DNA of 64,000 bases from NCBI GenBank assembly GCA_015231175.1, contig JADGBZ010000006.1, positions 28,631 to 92,630 of the forward strand, written 5' to 3'. The translations under genes were made by a program, and so were the position numbers. How positions within the stretch are numbered: position 1 is the first letter of the stretch; every line of letters starts with the position of its first letter. Shown piece after piece: positions 33,580 to 43,208 of the stretch. Below the pieces are notes generated by a model, which saw only the letters and a program-made list of their open reading frames with translations, had not been told where the DNA came from and searched no databases. The DNA comes from Magnetococcales bacterium (GTDB taxonomy: Bacteria > Pseudomonadota > Magnetococcia > Magnetococcales > DC0425bin3).

Positions 33580-34631
33580 CTGAAGCCTATTGGAATCTGC
33601 AACCAAACGGGCTGTTCGCAACCCCTGCAACCAACCCGGACGGAGGCCGGGCCACAACCGTCGGAGAACATGTGGCTCCCTACCTCTCGCCTGCCAATCC
33701 TTGGCTCCAACAGGCGCAAACCAAGGCCAAACAGGCGGCCAACCAACGTGGACTCCTGAACAGCAGTATGGCCGTTCAGGCAGGAACGGAAGGTTCGCTG
33801 CAAACCGCCGCCCAAATGGCCAGCCAAGATGCCCAGGCCACAGCAACCCGGGGTCTGGCAGCACAACAAAATCAATACACCCTGGGGCAGAATCGGGAAA
33901 AATTTGGGCAACAACTGCAACTGGATTCTGCCCAGACCCAAAATCAGGCCCACCTGGCCAGTCAGCAATTTCAATTCAACAAAGACCTGTCGCAACAACA
34001 GTATGGTCAACAACTGGGGCTGGCGGGTAAACAGCACGAATTCAACAAAGACCTGTCGCAACAACAGTATGGCCAACAACTGGGTCTGGCCGGCAAACAA
34101 CACGAATATGCCCTGGACTTGGGCGAACAACAGTATACCCAGCAATTGGGACTGGCCAGCCAGCAACACGGCTATGCCCTGGATCTCGGCAACCAGCAGT
34201 TCAGCAGCCAGCGGGTGTTGAACGCCGACCAGGCAGCGGCAGCCTTGCAACTGGATAACCAGGGATACACACATCAACTGGGATTGGCCGATGTCAACAA
34301 CAAGTATGCCCTGCAACAGGGAGAGGAACGGTTTCATCAGCAACAGGCGCTCGATACCCAACAGCAGAACATCACCAGAGAGATCGAACAAACCAAACTC
34401 AACTCGGCCTGGCAATCGGATCAAGACAAATTGGCAGCAGATCGTCAGAACAACATGGCCGTTGCCCTGCGCAACTTTGCCACCGACTGGAACCAGGCCT
34501 ATGCCCAGATCAACAGCAATACAAACCTGTCCGAAGAGTCACGGAATGCCATGTATACCACCATCAACGACATCATGAAACGAAACGTGAATGCCATCAA
34601 AGGGATGTATGGCGTCAACCTTTCCTGGTAG
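33576..34631 (+). CDS. Phage virion-like protein with about 20-residue Gln-rich repeats
   Basis: A 351-aa protein, translationally coupled to the previous gene. The N-terminal part contains ANQRGLLNSSMAVQAGTEG followed by AAQMASQDAQA, a signature I associate with internal-virion or ejection proteins of podoviruses. Residues of about 120-265 are a run of repeats of the type FNKDLSQQQYGQQLGLAGKQ, roughly 18-20 residues each. The first two are identical at protein level, and the pattern predicts a long amphipathic helix or coiled coil. The C-terminal domain (about 280-351) is non-repetitive. Likely a structural or DNA-ejection component. Confidence 0.6.
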   Translation: MTEAYWNLQPNGLFATPATNPDGGRATTVGEHVAPYLSPANPWLQQAQTKAKQAANQRGLLNSSMAVQAGTEGSLQTAAQMASQDAQATATRGLAAQQNQYTLGQNREKFGQQLQLDSAQTQNQAHLASQQFQFNKDLSQQQYGQQLGLAGKQHEFNKDLSQQQYGQQLGLAGKQHEYALDLGEQQYTQQLGLASQQHGYALDLGNQQFSSQRVLNADQAAAALQLDNQGYTHQLGLADVNNKYALQQGEERFHQQQALDTQQQNITREIEQTKLNSAWQSDQDKLAADRQNNMAVALRNFATDWNQAYAQINSNTNLSEESRNAMYTTINDIMKRNVNAIKGMYGVNLSW

Positions 34632-34644
34632 GAGTGGAGATCAT

Positions 34645-35475
34645 ATGAGCGGTGTATGCAGAGCCATTGGAAGAGCATTCAAAAGTGTGACAAAAGCCAT
34701 CACGGGCAGCTCCATTCTCAAATCCGCCCTGGTGGTGGGAGCCGCCTATTTTACTGCCGGAGCAGCTGGCCTGGCTCTGCCCGGCGCAACCATCGGAGGA
34801 AGTGGCGTCTTGTCCGGCATCGCCTCGGCAGGCGCGGGCCTGACCGGGGCAACCGCAACAACAGGGATGTTTTCCACAGCTGCGGCAGCAGCCAGCAGCG
34901 CCATGGGGCCCACAGTTGGATCCATGGTTTCAGGGGCCATATCCGGGGCTGCAACCGGCGCCATGTTTGGCGGAGGCGTATCGGCCCTGACCCATGGCGA
35001 CATTGGCCGTGGGATGCTGACAGGCGGCCTGATGGGCGCTGCGGCGGGTGGCGTCCAAGGTTACTTCAATGCCGCACCCCCCCCGGGCTCAGTCAACCCC
35101 ACCGAAGGATCATATGCGTGGTCCCCGGCCTCGAATACATCTCCATCCCAAAACATGGCCACATCCCAGAACAGTACAACCTTTGGCTCGTCGGGCACGT
35201 CGAATGCGCTGTCCGATGCTTCACAGCCATCTCTCTACGGATCAAGAGTCGCGGACAGCTCTTTGGTCACTCCATTGCCGCAGCCCCAATTGCCGCCTGC
35301 CTACCAGGATTGGTTCCCACCTAATGGGCTCAAGACAATAGGCATCGGAACATTGGCCAATACGGCTCTCAATGGGTATATCAACAACAAAATCCTGGAC
35401 AAACAGATCGCTGCGAACAAAGCCAATCTGGATGCCCTCCGCAACAGCTACTCGACAAAACCGATTGTCATTTGA
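34645..35475 (+). CDS. Phage virion-like protein with glycine/alanine-rich hydrophobic segments
   Basis: A 276-aa protein starting MSGVCRAIGRAFKSVTKAIT. This basic amphipathic N-terminus followed by long Gly/Ala-rich hydrophobic stretches (about residues 25-145) is common in podovirus internal-virion or membrane-penetrating proteins. GGAG precedes the ATG by 8 nt. The C-terminal 60 residues form a probable helix (NKILDKQIAANKANLDAL). It sits third in the cassette with a 13-bp gap. It is not a typical host membrane transporter. Confidence 0.55.
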   Translation: MSGVCRAIGRAFKSVTKAITGSSILKSALVVGAAYFTAGAAGLALPGATIGGSGVLSGIASAGAGLTGATATTGMFSTAAAAASSAMGPTVGSMVSGAISGAATGAMFGGGVSALTHGDIGRGMLTGGLMGAAAGGVQGYFNAAPPPGSVNPTEGSYAWSPASNTSPSQNMATSQNSTTFGSSGTSNALSDASQPSLYGSRVADSSLVTPLPQPQLPPAYQDWFPPNGLKTIGIGTLANTALNGYINNKILDKQIAANKANLDALRNSYSTKPIVI

Positions 35476-35488
35476 AAGGGGGATAAAC

Positions 35489-36550
35489 GTGAAAAACGGT
35501 TTGTTTGCGAACAATCCGGCTGCGTTGCAACGTTTGCAAGCCCTGCGCATGCAACCAGATCGGGTTGAAACCACACCACCACCCGGAATCATGGCACCTC
35601 CAGAACGTCAACCTGCCGGCGCTCACTCTCCATCCGGGCCAGGGATGCAACCATTTTCCGGAGATACAGGCTGGTCAGCGTCGCATCAACAACTCCATGC
35701 CCAAGCCGGAATACCCATGTCAACTTCGACCTACCCGGACGATCCGGCGGCGGCCTGGGGTTCCGCCATCCCCGGTATGGATGACCCGGTGGACGGAGAC
35801 CACCATGCCACACCATCCGAGGAAGAGCAGGCTCTGTATGACAAGTTTGTGTTCAATGCCATCAAAATTCTCAGCCATATGCAGGTTACAGCGACCCTCA
35901 TGAGCCGCATGCAGGACGAGAATCCCATTCAGGCCCTGGCAGAATCAACCTATATGGTCGCAGAACGAATCCTGGCGGATGCCAACATGCGAGGCCTCCC
36001 CATACCCGGCGAGATCGCCATGCAAGGTTGCCTGGAAATATTGAGTGAATTGGCCTCCTTGGCGGCCCAGGTTGGTGTGGTCAAATTGACCACCCAGCAA
36101 CAGGAGATGGCCTTCTACAAGACTTTGGAGATAGCCGGCACCCATATGGCCAGGCAAGGAAAGTTTAAACCGGAGCAGGTGCAGGCAGATTACAGCCGGT
36201 TGCAGGAGATGGCGCGCACCGGTCGCCTGGACCAGGCCATGGGGCGCAAACCATCTCAACAAAACACAAAAACCCCTCCTCACCAGGGATACAACGCACC
36301 AGGCGGTCCTCAAGAACCATTCGGGAGTGACAGCAACGCCATGAACAGCCCGATGGCACCCATGCAACCAGAAACAAACAACCCCGGCAACGGACAACTC
36401 CCATCCGCCAACAACCGGCAGGCACGCATCGACGATTGGGAAAATCGGATCAAACCAAACCTGGTGTCCGAACTCAAAAAACACCTCTCCCTCGGGCAAA
36501 ACATGCGGGGTGTGCCCCAAGGCGGCACCATCCAACCCTGGCAGATGTGA
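35489..36550 (+). CDS. Phage-cassette hypothetical protein, 353 aa
   Basis: Starts with GTG after AAAGGGGGATAAAC. Residues 1-120 and 260-353 are Pro/Gln/Asn-rich and disordered. The middle (about 125-255) is helical, with a LYDKFVFNAIKILSHMQVTATLM segment and TQQQEMAFYKTLEIAG. No family recognised. Its company and spacing (13 bp after the previous gene) make it part of the virion-like cassette. Capsid, terminase, portal, integrase and lysis genes are not found on either side. Confidence 0.5.
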   Translation: MKNGLFANNPAALQRLQALRMQPDRVETTPPPGIMAPPERQPAGAHSPSGPGMQPFSGDTGWSASHQQLHAQAGIPMSTSTYPDDPAAAWGSAIPGMDDPVDGDHHATPSEEEQALYDKFVFNAIKILSHMQVTATLMSRMQDENPIQALAESTYMVAERILADANMRGLPIPGEIAMQGCLEILSELASLAAQVGVVKLTTQQQEMAFYKTLEIAGTHMARQGKFKPEQVQADYSRLQEMARTGRLDQAMGRKPSQQNTKTPPHQGYNAPGGPQEPFGSDSNAMNSPMAPMQPETNNPGNGQLPSANNRQARIDDWENRIKPNLVSELKKHLSLGQNMRGVPQGGTIQPWQM

Positions 36551-36591
36551 CCACAACCAACAACCAAACCTGAACACGCTGGACGGCATAC

Positions 36592-36617
36592 CATGGCGGG
36601 GCTGCGGTCCCGCCATG
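36592..36617. other. Bidirectional hairpin between convergent genes
   Basis: CATGGCGGG-GCTGCGGT-CCCGCCATG with perfect 9-bp arms, located between the converging phage-like gene and the ABC permease gene. It has no U-tract. Probably a transcript-end hairpin for both directions. Confidence 0.5.
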
Positions 36618-36655
36618 CCTGCCATAACACCTTCAGGCAACCCCAACCCACATGG

Positions 36656-38599
36656 TCATGCCACATGCCGCTCAGAGTTGGCATAACTGCCATGCAGCAG
36701 ATCGGACGGGGTGGTTTTCCACCAGAGTGGAATACGCAGCAAGAGGATGACCACAACAAGAATCACGGCAGCAGCGACACCCGCCACGGTCAGAAAAATG
36801 GGCTGCCAGGAGAGAGGCATGATCTCAAGCCCGTGATTCGGGGGAAGCAACTCCGAGTATCGGCTAAGAACCAGGTTGAAATCACGCATCATGAACCAAC
36901 GTAACGTCGGCACCAAACCAAAAACAGCCACCAAACTCCCCAACAACGTGGCCAGGATCATCTGCAAGATGACCTTGGCATAGATGGTCAACCAGGAAAA
37001 CCCCCTGCTCATGAGGATGCCAAAATGGTTGCGCCGCCGATCCATCACGCCACCGATCTGGGCAAACAACAAAGCAGTCAACAACAACAAAAACGACCCG
37101 GCGAAGGCAGGAATCAACGACCCCAACATGTCGCTCAACAGGTTGAAACGACTCATGGCATCCAGATAGGTGGGGTGAATGTTGAAAGCCCGTCGTCCAT
37201 CCTGGGTGCGCATCTCCTGAATCTGCTCGATCACCCGCGCCAAATGGCTGGCATTGGGGATAAACAAATGCACCGTGGAGAAAGCCAGGCCAGCATGTGT
37301 CAAATCCCAGGGAACGAACACGTGCCCCGCCGACTCCACTCCAGATCCCCGGCACAGGGCATGCCGCAGGGCATCGCCCTGGGAGAGCCTCCGGCAAGGA
37401 ACCCACACCTGATGGTTCCGGTCGTGGTTGAGCGTATCCCACTGCGCCCCCTTCCAGGATGAGGCCTCGCCGGCCTTCGCGTCACTGCCGATCTGTTTGA
37501 CCAAATCCGGCGGCAAAGGGCACTTCTTCTGCGATACGTCCGGAAGATCCCCAATACCCGTACTGCCAATCTCCTTCTGTATACAAGCCGCATATCGGGT
37601 CATAGCCTCCCGAGGATAATCGGGCCGCGTCAAGAACAGATGGTCCTGCAAGGAATCCCCCCGTCCCTCGTTCTCCGGTTGATAACGCAAATCCGGCAAA
37701 TGGTGCGCGGCCAACAGGGCATGGTAGGTCGTCAGAGGAAAGAGGAAAGCAATCGGCTCCATGGAGGGAATATGACTCACCCAATGAACCTTGAAAGGCA
37801 CCAACCGCTCTTCCTGAGAAACGGTCACCCGCATCCACAAAAAGTCCAAGGCCCGCTCTGGATTGTCCCAATCCAACGTCGGCGGCAGGGACGGACGTTT
37901 CAGCTCGGCAAGACGAGGAGCAACCGCTTCCCGATAGGTCACATAATCAAAATGACGCCGAAATTGGGCCGCGTTGAGCACCACCTCAAGGGGAAGACCA
38001 AGCCAGGGGGAGCGTTCATCCTCGTAGGTCATTCCCAACCGGGCGGAGCCGCCCCTGGACAGCTTCCAAAGTGGATCGTCAGGATTGACAGCCCAGCCGG
38101 AAAAGGGAGAACTCCCCTTCCATGCCTGCTGCACGGGCAGGTGAACACCGGGTTGCGTATCCCCCAATCGCCTGTAAGGAAACACGGTCATCGGAACCTT
38201 GCCGCCCGATGCAGCCTCGCCGGGTGGCGAATCATGCGGCGCAAGCGGCAACTTGACCTCGGTCAGCTTGCGCAGCAGATCGGAATCGATCCCCTGCTGA
38301 TTTTCCCAATGGGAAGTCACCCATATGGGAACCCCATTGGGCTCGATATGGCCAATCAAGGTATCCGCCAACCGGTCAAGAAACCCCGCCCGGGTTCCGA
38401 CAAATACCAACGTCATGGTGATAACCAGGGTCAACAATAAGGTTAACCAGACAAAATCCCGGCCCCCCGCTTCACAGCCAAAACAACGACACCAGAACGA
38501 GCGGCGAAACGCCCGCACCCCCAGCGAGACCCAAACGGGGAAAAAGCCGGAACGCCGACGAGGCGCTTCAGTCATGGAGTGACCCGCCTGGCGCCTCAT
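36656..38599 (-). CDS. FtsX/LolC-like ABC transporter permease with large periplasmic domain
   Basis: A 647-aa membrane protein. One TM helix near the N-terminus (WLTLLLTLVITMTLVFVG, about 50-70) is followed by a periplasmic region of roughly 420 residues, then three TM helices (about 495-515, 550-575, 605-630), the MacB/LolC/FtsX topology. The ATG overlaps the stop of the ATPase gene (ATGA). An in-frame ATG at 38575 is a possible alternative. These permeases do not pump across the membrane but transmit ATPase-driven motion to the periplasm. The partner ATPase is encoded directly upstream; the periplasmic cargo may involve the VWA protein. Confidence 0.75.
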   Translation of the reverse strand: MRRQAGHSMTEAPRRRSGFFPVWVSLGVRAFRRSFWCRCFGCEAGGRDFVWLTLLLTLVITMTLVFVGTRAGFLDRLADTLIGHIEPNGVPIWVTSHWENQQGIDSDLLRKLTEVKLPLAPHDSPPGEAASGGKVPMTVFPYRRLGDTQPGVHLPVQQAWKGSSPFSGWAVNPDDPLWKLSRGGSARLGMTYEDERSPWLGLPLEVVLNAAQFRRHFDYVTYREAVAPRLAELKRPSLPPTLDWDNPERALDFLWMRVTVSQEERLVPFKVHWVSHIPSMEPIAFLFPLTTYHALLAAHHLPDLRYQPENEGRGDSLQDHLFLTRPDYPREAMTRYAACIQKEIGSTGIGDLPDVSQKKCPLPPDLVKQIGSDAKAGEASSWKGAQWDTLNHDRNHQVWVPCRRLSQGDALRHALCRGSGVESAGHVFVPWDLTHAGLAFSTVHLFIPNASHLARVIEQIQEMRTQDGRRAFNIHPTYLDAMSRFNLLSDMLGSLIPAFAGSFLLLLTALLFAQIGGVMDRRRNHFGILMSRGFSWLTIYAKVILQMILATLLGSLVAVFGLVPTLRWFMMRDFNLVLSRYSELLPPNHGLEIMPLSWQPIFLTVAGVAAAVILVVVILLLRIPLWWKTTPSDLLHGSYANSERHVA

Positions 38600-39396
38600 G
38601 CAACCGCTTCCGTGACCGGCGGGCGCGTCCGCCCCTGAAGTTGACAATGACCGTGCGATACCAAAATGCGATGCGTGACCCGGGGATCGACAGCGTCGGA
38701 AACATGGTGCGTCACCCAGATCAACAAACGATCACCCTGATCCAGCCAACGATCCACCACAGACATGACCTCTTTGCGGGTTGCGGCATCCAGGTTGCCT
38801 GTGGGTTCGTCGGCAAACAACACATTGGGGTTGTGAATCATCGCCTGAGCCAAGGCAACCCGCTGCAACTGCCCACCGGAGAGCTGATTCGGATACCGCT
38901 TCAGGAAAGCACCCACAACATCCTGACTTTCGCTGTGGTACATATCCTCCCCCTGACCACAAATCAAGACCTGCTCGACAGCCATATGAACCTGCTCCTC
39001 GATCTCATGCCGGGGCAACCCCCCATGCAACTGGAGGGGATATCGCAGATTCTCCCCCACGCTCAAATAGGGAGTCAGGGTGCTGCGCTGGTAGGCAAAA
39101 CCGAAGTAACGCCGCCGCAACTCAGTCAAATCCAGGTCTGATCGCCGCCTCTCCAGACCTCTGGCGCCCCAGTAAACCTGGGCGCCATTGGGAAAGACCC
39201 AACGCACCTCTCCCTGCCGGGGCCGCTTGAGGAAAGTCAGAAGATACAACAAGGTGCTCTTGCCGCTGCCACTGCGCCCCAACACCGGCAACCGACGGGA
39301 AATGGTCTCGGCCTCAACATGGATATCATCCACAGTCAGCCTGAACGTATCACCCCACCCAACCTCGGCTTCGGTGATTTCCACCCCCCAGGTCAT
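38596..39396 (-). CDS. LolD/MacB-type ABC transporter ATP-binding protein
   Basis: A 266-aa ATPase with Walker A GRSGSGKST, Q-loop FAYQRSTL, signature LSGGQLQRVALAQ, Walker B VLFADEPTGNLD and a switch His in VTHH. The residues before Walker A read RRLPVLGRSGSG. The start ATG overlaps the VWA stop (ATGA), and its own stop overlaps the permease start, so the three genes are translationally chained. It supplies energy to the FtsX-like permease. Confidence 0.92.
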   Translation of the reverse strand: MTWGVEITEAEVGWGDTFRLTVDDIHVEAETISRRLPVLGRSGSGKSTLLYLLTFLKRPRQGEVRWVFPNGAQVYWGARGLERRRSDLDLTELRRRYFGFAYQRSTLTPYLSVGENLRYPLQLHGGLPRHEIEEQVHMAVEQVLICGQGEDMYHSESQDVVGAFLKRYPNQLSGGQLQRVALAQAMIHNPNVLFADEPTGNLDAATRKEVMSVVDRWLDQGDRLLIWVTHHVSDAVDPRVTHRILVSHGHCQLQGRTRPPVTEAVA

Positions 39397-42050
39397 GGCA
39401 GAAAATCCTGGGGAACCCAATAGCCCCGCCGACCGCCAAACTCATGGCCATAGCGGTAACTCTTATCCGGTCCCAGAGGCGCCGCCGTCACATTGCCCAT
39501 CATCTGCTGCAACGCCCGACCATTGTCGGTCGAATCGGGGCAATGCAAAACTTTGTTGCCGGGCAACACGCGATAGTCGGGCCTCTGGTTATCCCGTTCA
39601 ACAATCTCCAACATCTGTTTGGAGCTGATGGCCCACATGGCCAAGCGCTTCAGTTCGCAATAGGTCACGGCCTGAATAGGGTGCCTCTCCTTGTACAGGA
39701 TGGGTTTACCGTTGGCATCGGCAACAACAAGATGCTTGTCCTTGTCCCGCATGGTCCTTTCAGCGGAGAGAGCCGGCACCTGGTAACTCAACAGCGGGCT
39801 ATGCCTCCGCACAGGCAACCCCCCCCGGCGTTGTGCATATTCGGCTGGAGTCTCACCGGAAACATCCAGGGGAGGCCGCCGAATCTCCTGCTGCAAACCC
39901 AGCACCAAGGCGCTGATCAATGCCCGCCGCAACTGGGGTTCCGGCAACTCGTGATATCCTTCGAATCCCTTCAGGATGCGAATCCAAGAGGAGAGCGTGC
40001 TGCTGTCCACCCACAAATCCTCCACCACCTTGTCGTTGGCCTCCACATACCCCACCGAGGTGGTGTCATAAACCCGACGCTCGCACTGATCACCCAAATC
40101 GCCGCAAGCCCCCTGCTTCAGAATGTGCCAATAGACCCCGGGAATATCCACCCGCTCCCGACGCAACCGCTCGATAACGGTATTGAGCGCGGCACCACCA
40201 TGAATATCCAGGATGATCTCGTTGATCAGAGTGCTGCCCCCCAACTTTTCCACCGTACCGACCAGCCTGGCGAGCAACTTCGCTTCATCCATGCGGAAAA
40301 AGTGTTCATTGTCCGAACTGTCTCCCGGCAGGCTTTGTTGCAAAATATGACGCAACTGGTTTTCAAACTTGGCGTAGGCCACGTTATAGAGTTCAGGACG
40401 TTTGGCACTCTCCGGATGAGCAGGCGTCTGAATGATGAAGGAAAGCACGTTGTTGGCCTTGACCCCCGGCTTCTCCCCGCCCCGCAACAATGCGATCAGG
40501 GTCTCCCGATCGACGGGACGCCGGTATTTGGCCCGTTCAAAATGCCTGCCCCTTCCATCCACGTAGGGAATGCCGCTGCGATAACCACTGTCGCCGATGA
40601 CAAACATCAGCTTCAAATGGTCCGGGCACGACTTGATATCCTCGGCGAGCGCCTGATGGATGCCACCGTAAAGATTCTCCTCGTAGTCATCCTGATCGTC
40701 CACCGTCACCCTGACCTGGGAGATGGCTTTCTGAAAATCGTCATAGCTTCTGGTTTGCTGCTCCGGGGTCAGGTTGCACGCCTCGGGCAAAGGATACCCC
40801 TCTCCGATACCATCCCCCGGGGAGTTGGGAACCAACTTGTCTGCATAGTTGTCCCGAAAAACCCGGAAACCGAAACGAAACTGCGTCTCCTTGAAGCCCG
40901 GCCTCCCCTTCAGGCTTTGAATGATCTCCTGGATGACTCCGGGCTTTTGACTGGTGCCACGCACGGCATCAATCACGGCATCCATGCTGGCAGTCGCATC
41001 CAGGACGAAGAATATATCGACATTTTTCTTGGAGGAGAGAGACTTGAACTCGGGCATGATACGCTGAGCCAACCCCGGGGAGATGGCAAACTTGCCATTG
41101 CCGATCGGGCGCCCCACCAGGCCGGGACGAGCCAAGGCCACCTTGTAAAAACGGCGCGCCTCCCCACTGCCCACGTCCGATAAATCACCAGGCTCCACAT
41201 GACGGCCACGGGTATCGACCATATCCAACACAGGAATCCGCACCGAGGATCTGAACCATTTGTTGCCGCCCTCCACCGGACTACAGGCGGAGACCGACTG
41301 CATCACGGCATCTTCCAAACGTTCGTAGGTGCAGACTGTGCCTGGACCCTGTCCATCCGGCGCCTTGATATCCTCGCGTGGGCGCAACCCAAAAGCGTTA
41401 TCCCAGGCAAACCCATCGCGTTCGTTCACCCAGCCAACCAGAAGGTCATCATCCTTCAGGCGAAAACGGTCGGCCAGGAGCAGGGAGCTTCCCCGCTGAT
41501 CCATGACAAAATACATGTGGAAGCGCGAGGCACCCTCCCGGCAATGTCCGTTGCCCCCGACGCACTCCGTCATCTCCGGATCCTGAAAGACCCGGATGGC
41601 GGGATCTGACTTGTTCTCCTCATCCCGGGCCGTGGGAGAGGTCCGTACAAAAAATTTGGTCTCCAATCCAGACTCGCCCTTGATGGGCAGGTCACGGCAC
41701 AAAAGGTCCGATTTGGCCATCCACCCCGTCAGGGAAGGTTGCTCCTGAAGGCGGGCCGAACGCACCTTGAGCCGATCACCGGACTCCTCCAGGATTTCGA
41801 CCGTCTGATTAAAAACCAACTCCCCGACTCTGGTCCCGGACTGCGGTTTATCCAGCACCGGCGCCTTCCCCCGCAGCACACGCACCACCGGGCCACTCCA
41901 CTTGAGCGCCTTGTCCTGGTAAAGTGGGGCAAAATCGACGCCGGCACAACTTCCGGAACCAGATTTGGTCTGCATGGCCGCATCCACCGGAGTCGGGATC
42001 AACCATGTGCCCGCCATACCTGCAAGGAGAACTCTCCGCCATCCCGACAT
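39393..42050 (-). CDS. Secreted VWA-domain protein with SH3-like N-terminal domain
   Basis: An 885-aa exported protein. The chosen ATG follows AGAGAGGGG and puts a Sec-type signal peptide (residues 1-25) at the extreme N-terminus; in-frame ATGs at 42083 and 42098 are alternatives. Residues of about 45-115 look like a bacterial SH3 domain (VRVLRGKAPVLDKP...GELVFNQTVEILE). A VWA domain begins at about 340 with the MIDAS motif DIFFVLDATASMD. A long C-terminal region of unknown fold follows. Translationally coupled to the LolD-like ATPase. Probably a periplasmic or envelope-anchored binding protein whose activity is tied to the ABC machine. Confidence 0.72.
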   Translation of the reverse strand: MSGWRRVLLAGMAGTWLIPTPVDAAMQTKSGSGSCAGVDFAPLYQDKALKWSGPVVRVLRGKAPVLDKPQSGTRVGELVFNQTVEILEESGDRLKVRSARLQEQPSLTGWMAKSDLLCRDLPIKGESGLETKFFVRTSPTARDEENKSDPAIRVFQDPEMTECVGGNGHCREGASRFHMYFVMDQRGSSLLLADRFRLKDDDLLVGWVNERDGFAWDNAFGLRPREDIKAPDGQGPGTVCTYERLEDAVMQSVSACSPVEGGNKWFRSSVRIPVLDMVDTRGRHVEPGDLSDVGSGEARRFYKVALARPGLVGRPIGNGKFAISPGLAQRIMPEFKSLSSKKNVDIFFVLDATASMDAVIDAVRGTSQKPGVIQEIIQSLKGRPGFKETQFRFGFRVFRDNYADKLVPNSPGDGIGEGYPLPEACNLTPEQQTRSYDDFQKAISQVRVTVDDQDDYEENLYGGIHQALAEDIKSCPDHLKLMFVIGDSGYRSGIPYVDGRGRHFERAKYRRPVDRETLIALLRGGEKPGVKANNVLSFIIQTPAHPESAKRPELYNVAYAKFENQLRHILQQSLPGDSSDNEHFFRMDEAKLLARLVGTVEKLGGSTLINEIILDIHGGAALNTVIERLRRERVDIPGVYWHILKQGACGDLGDQCERRVYDTTSVGYVEANDKVVEDLWVDSSTLSSWIRILKGFEGYHELPEPQLRRALISALVLGLQQEIRRPPLDVSGETPAEYAQRRGGLPVRRHSPLLSYQVPALSAERTMRDKDKHLVVADANGKPILYKERHPIQAVTYCELKRLAMWAISSKQMLEIVERDNQRPDYRVLPGNKVLHCPDSTDNGRALQQMMGNVTAAPLGPDKSYRYGHEFGGRRGYWVPQDFLP

Positions 42051-42239
42051 GCGGCGCCCCTCTCTCTTTGTCAATCTGGATCCCATGTTCACGTTCATTC
42101 CGCCTTTCACGCTGACGTTTTCCACCCGACAAATGGCAGCTTGCAAAAAAACGAGCCGGGGGACGCACGAGAGAGCGACCGAACAGCCATGCGTCCCATA
42201 CCGGACAAGCACCTGAGAAAGGATTGCGCAGGCGGAGAA

Positions 42240-43208
42240 CTACCGCGATGTCGCAGCGTTGCTTTTCGTGACCAACCGAAAACCGGCAATCGAAACCATG
42301 GCCGGCATGCAAAGACCCCGGTCCGCCTCGACTCCCAACCGATTCACATCCCCTCCCGTCTTCTCATCCCCTCCCGTCAGATAGAATCCCCCCGGGCACG
42401 GGGAGCGGCTCCACTCCCTGACTCCCCGGAGAAGGTCGCGCCGCACGGCCTCGACCCGGGGAGGAGGTCCACGCCCCCCAAACGAATCCCCGTGCAAAAA
42501 CATGACAGCCGCCGCCCACTCCTCGCGGCTGGGAAGATACAACTGGCATCCGGAACGATCACTCAACCACTCCGCATACCCCCGAGCCGCCTCCTGAGAG
42601 ATGCTTTCCACCGGTATCACCTTCTCCCGCCCAAAGAGCCTCCCGAAAAACGTCGGCTGAGCAGAAGGGCGCAACGGAGCGCCTTGCCAATGTATCCCAA
42701 TCTGGACCAACAGACGATTTTTCTCCTCCCCATCCGGCATGGACTGCACATGCGCCACATAACCGGCAAATTCATCCTGGCTCGTTGCGCGCGACTGCAT
42801 GAAATAGGGCTTCTTAACCAAAATCCGTGCCAAACCAACCGCGTTCAAAAATCCCTTTACCTGCGGAGAGAGCGACAAACGGGTCACATCGTACTCCCCT
42901 TCGGGAATTTCGACCATCTCCGGGGCCGCTTCCCCCAGCTTCGCTTGCAACTGGCATGCCTGATGATCAAGGATCGGCGCCGGATTGAAGAGATTCTGTC
43001 CCGAGTCCCGTTTCGGTTTGCCAAATTCAACCAGGAAGGCACTTAGCGCCGCTGCTGCCAGAATCAAAAACAACGCCATCAAGCGCAAACGACGGCCCTT
43101 GCGTACTGGACGCGCCAAAGTGTCCTGCACCCCGCTGCCCAGGGGTTGCCATGTCTTTCCCCTGCTGTTGCGCACCAGATCCCTGCGCTGCCTGTTCAAC
43201 ACTCTCAT
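42240..43208 (-). CDS. Membrane-anchored FGE/SUMF1-like domain protein
   Basis: A 322-aa protein with a basic N-terminus, a TM helix (about residues 41-59) and a periplasmic domain. The C-terminal part, ISQEAARGYAEWLSDRSGCQLYLPSREEW, then GVREWSRSP, then a terminal GFRLV, follows the formylglycine-generating-enzyme fold pattern. The catalytic Cys pair of true sulfatase-modifying enzymes is not evident, so it is more likely a binding or structural FGE-like domain. The start is uncertain (ATG 43208 or GTG 43241). It is first in line before the VWA-ABC genes, 189 bp upstream of VWA on the same strand. Confidence 0.6.
   Translation of the reverse strand: MRVLNRQRRDLVRNSRGKTWQPLGSGVQDTLARPVRKGRRLRLMALFLILAAAALSAFLVEFGKPKRDSGQNLFNPAPILDHQACQLQAKLGEAAPEMVEIPEGEYDVTRLSLSPQVKGFLNAVGLARILVKKPYFMQSRATSQDEFAGYVAHVQSMPDGEEKNRLLVQIGIHWQGAPLRPSAQPTFFGRLFGREKVIPVESISQEAARGYAEWLSDRSGCQLYLPSREEWAAAVMFLHGDSFGGRGPPPRVEAVRRDLLRGVREWSRSPCPGGFYLTGGDEKTGGDVNRLGVEADRGLCMPAMVSIAGFRLVTKSNAATSR

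Noticed and set aside
42240..43208. Calling the FGE-like protein a true sulfatase-modifying enzyme
   Set aside because: The active-site Cys pair is not evident and no sulfatase gene is nearby.
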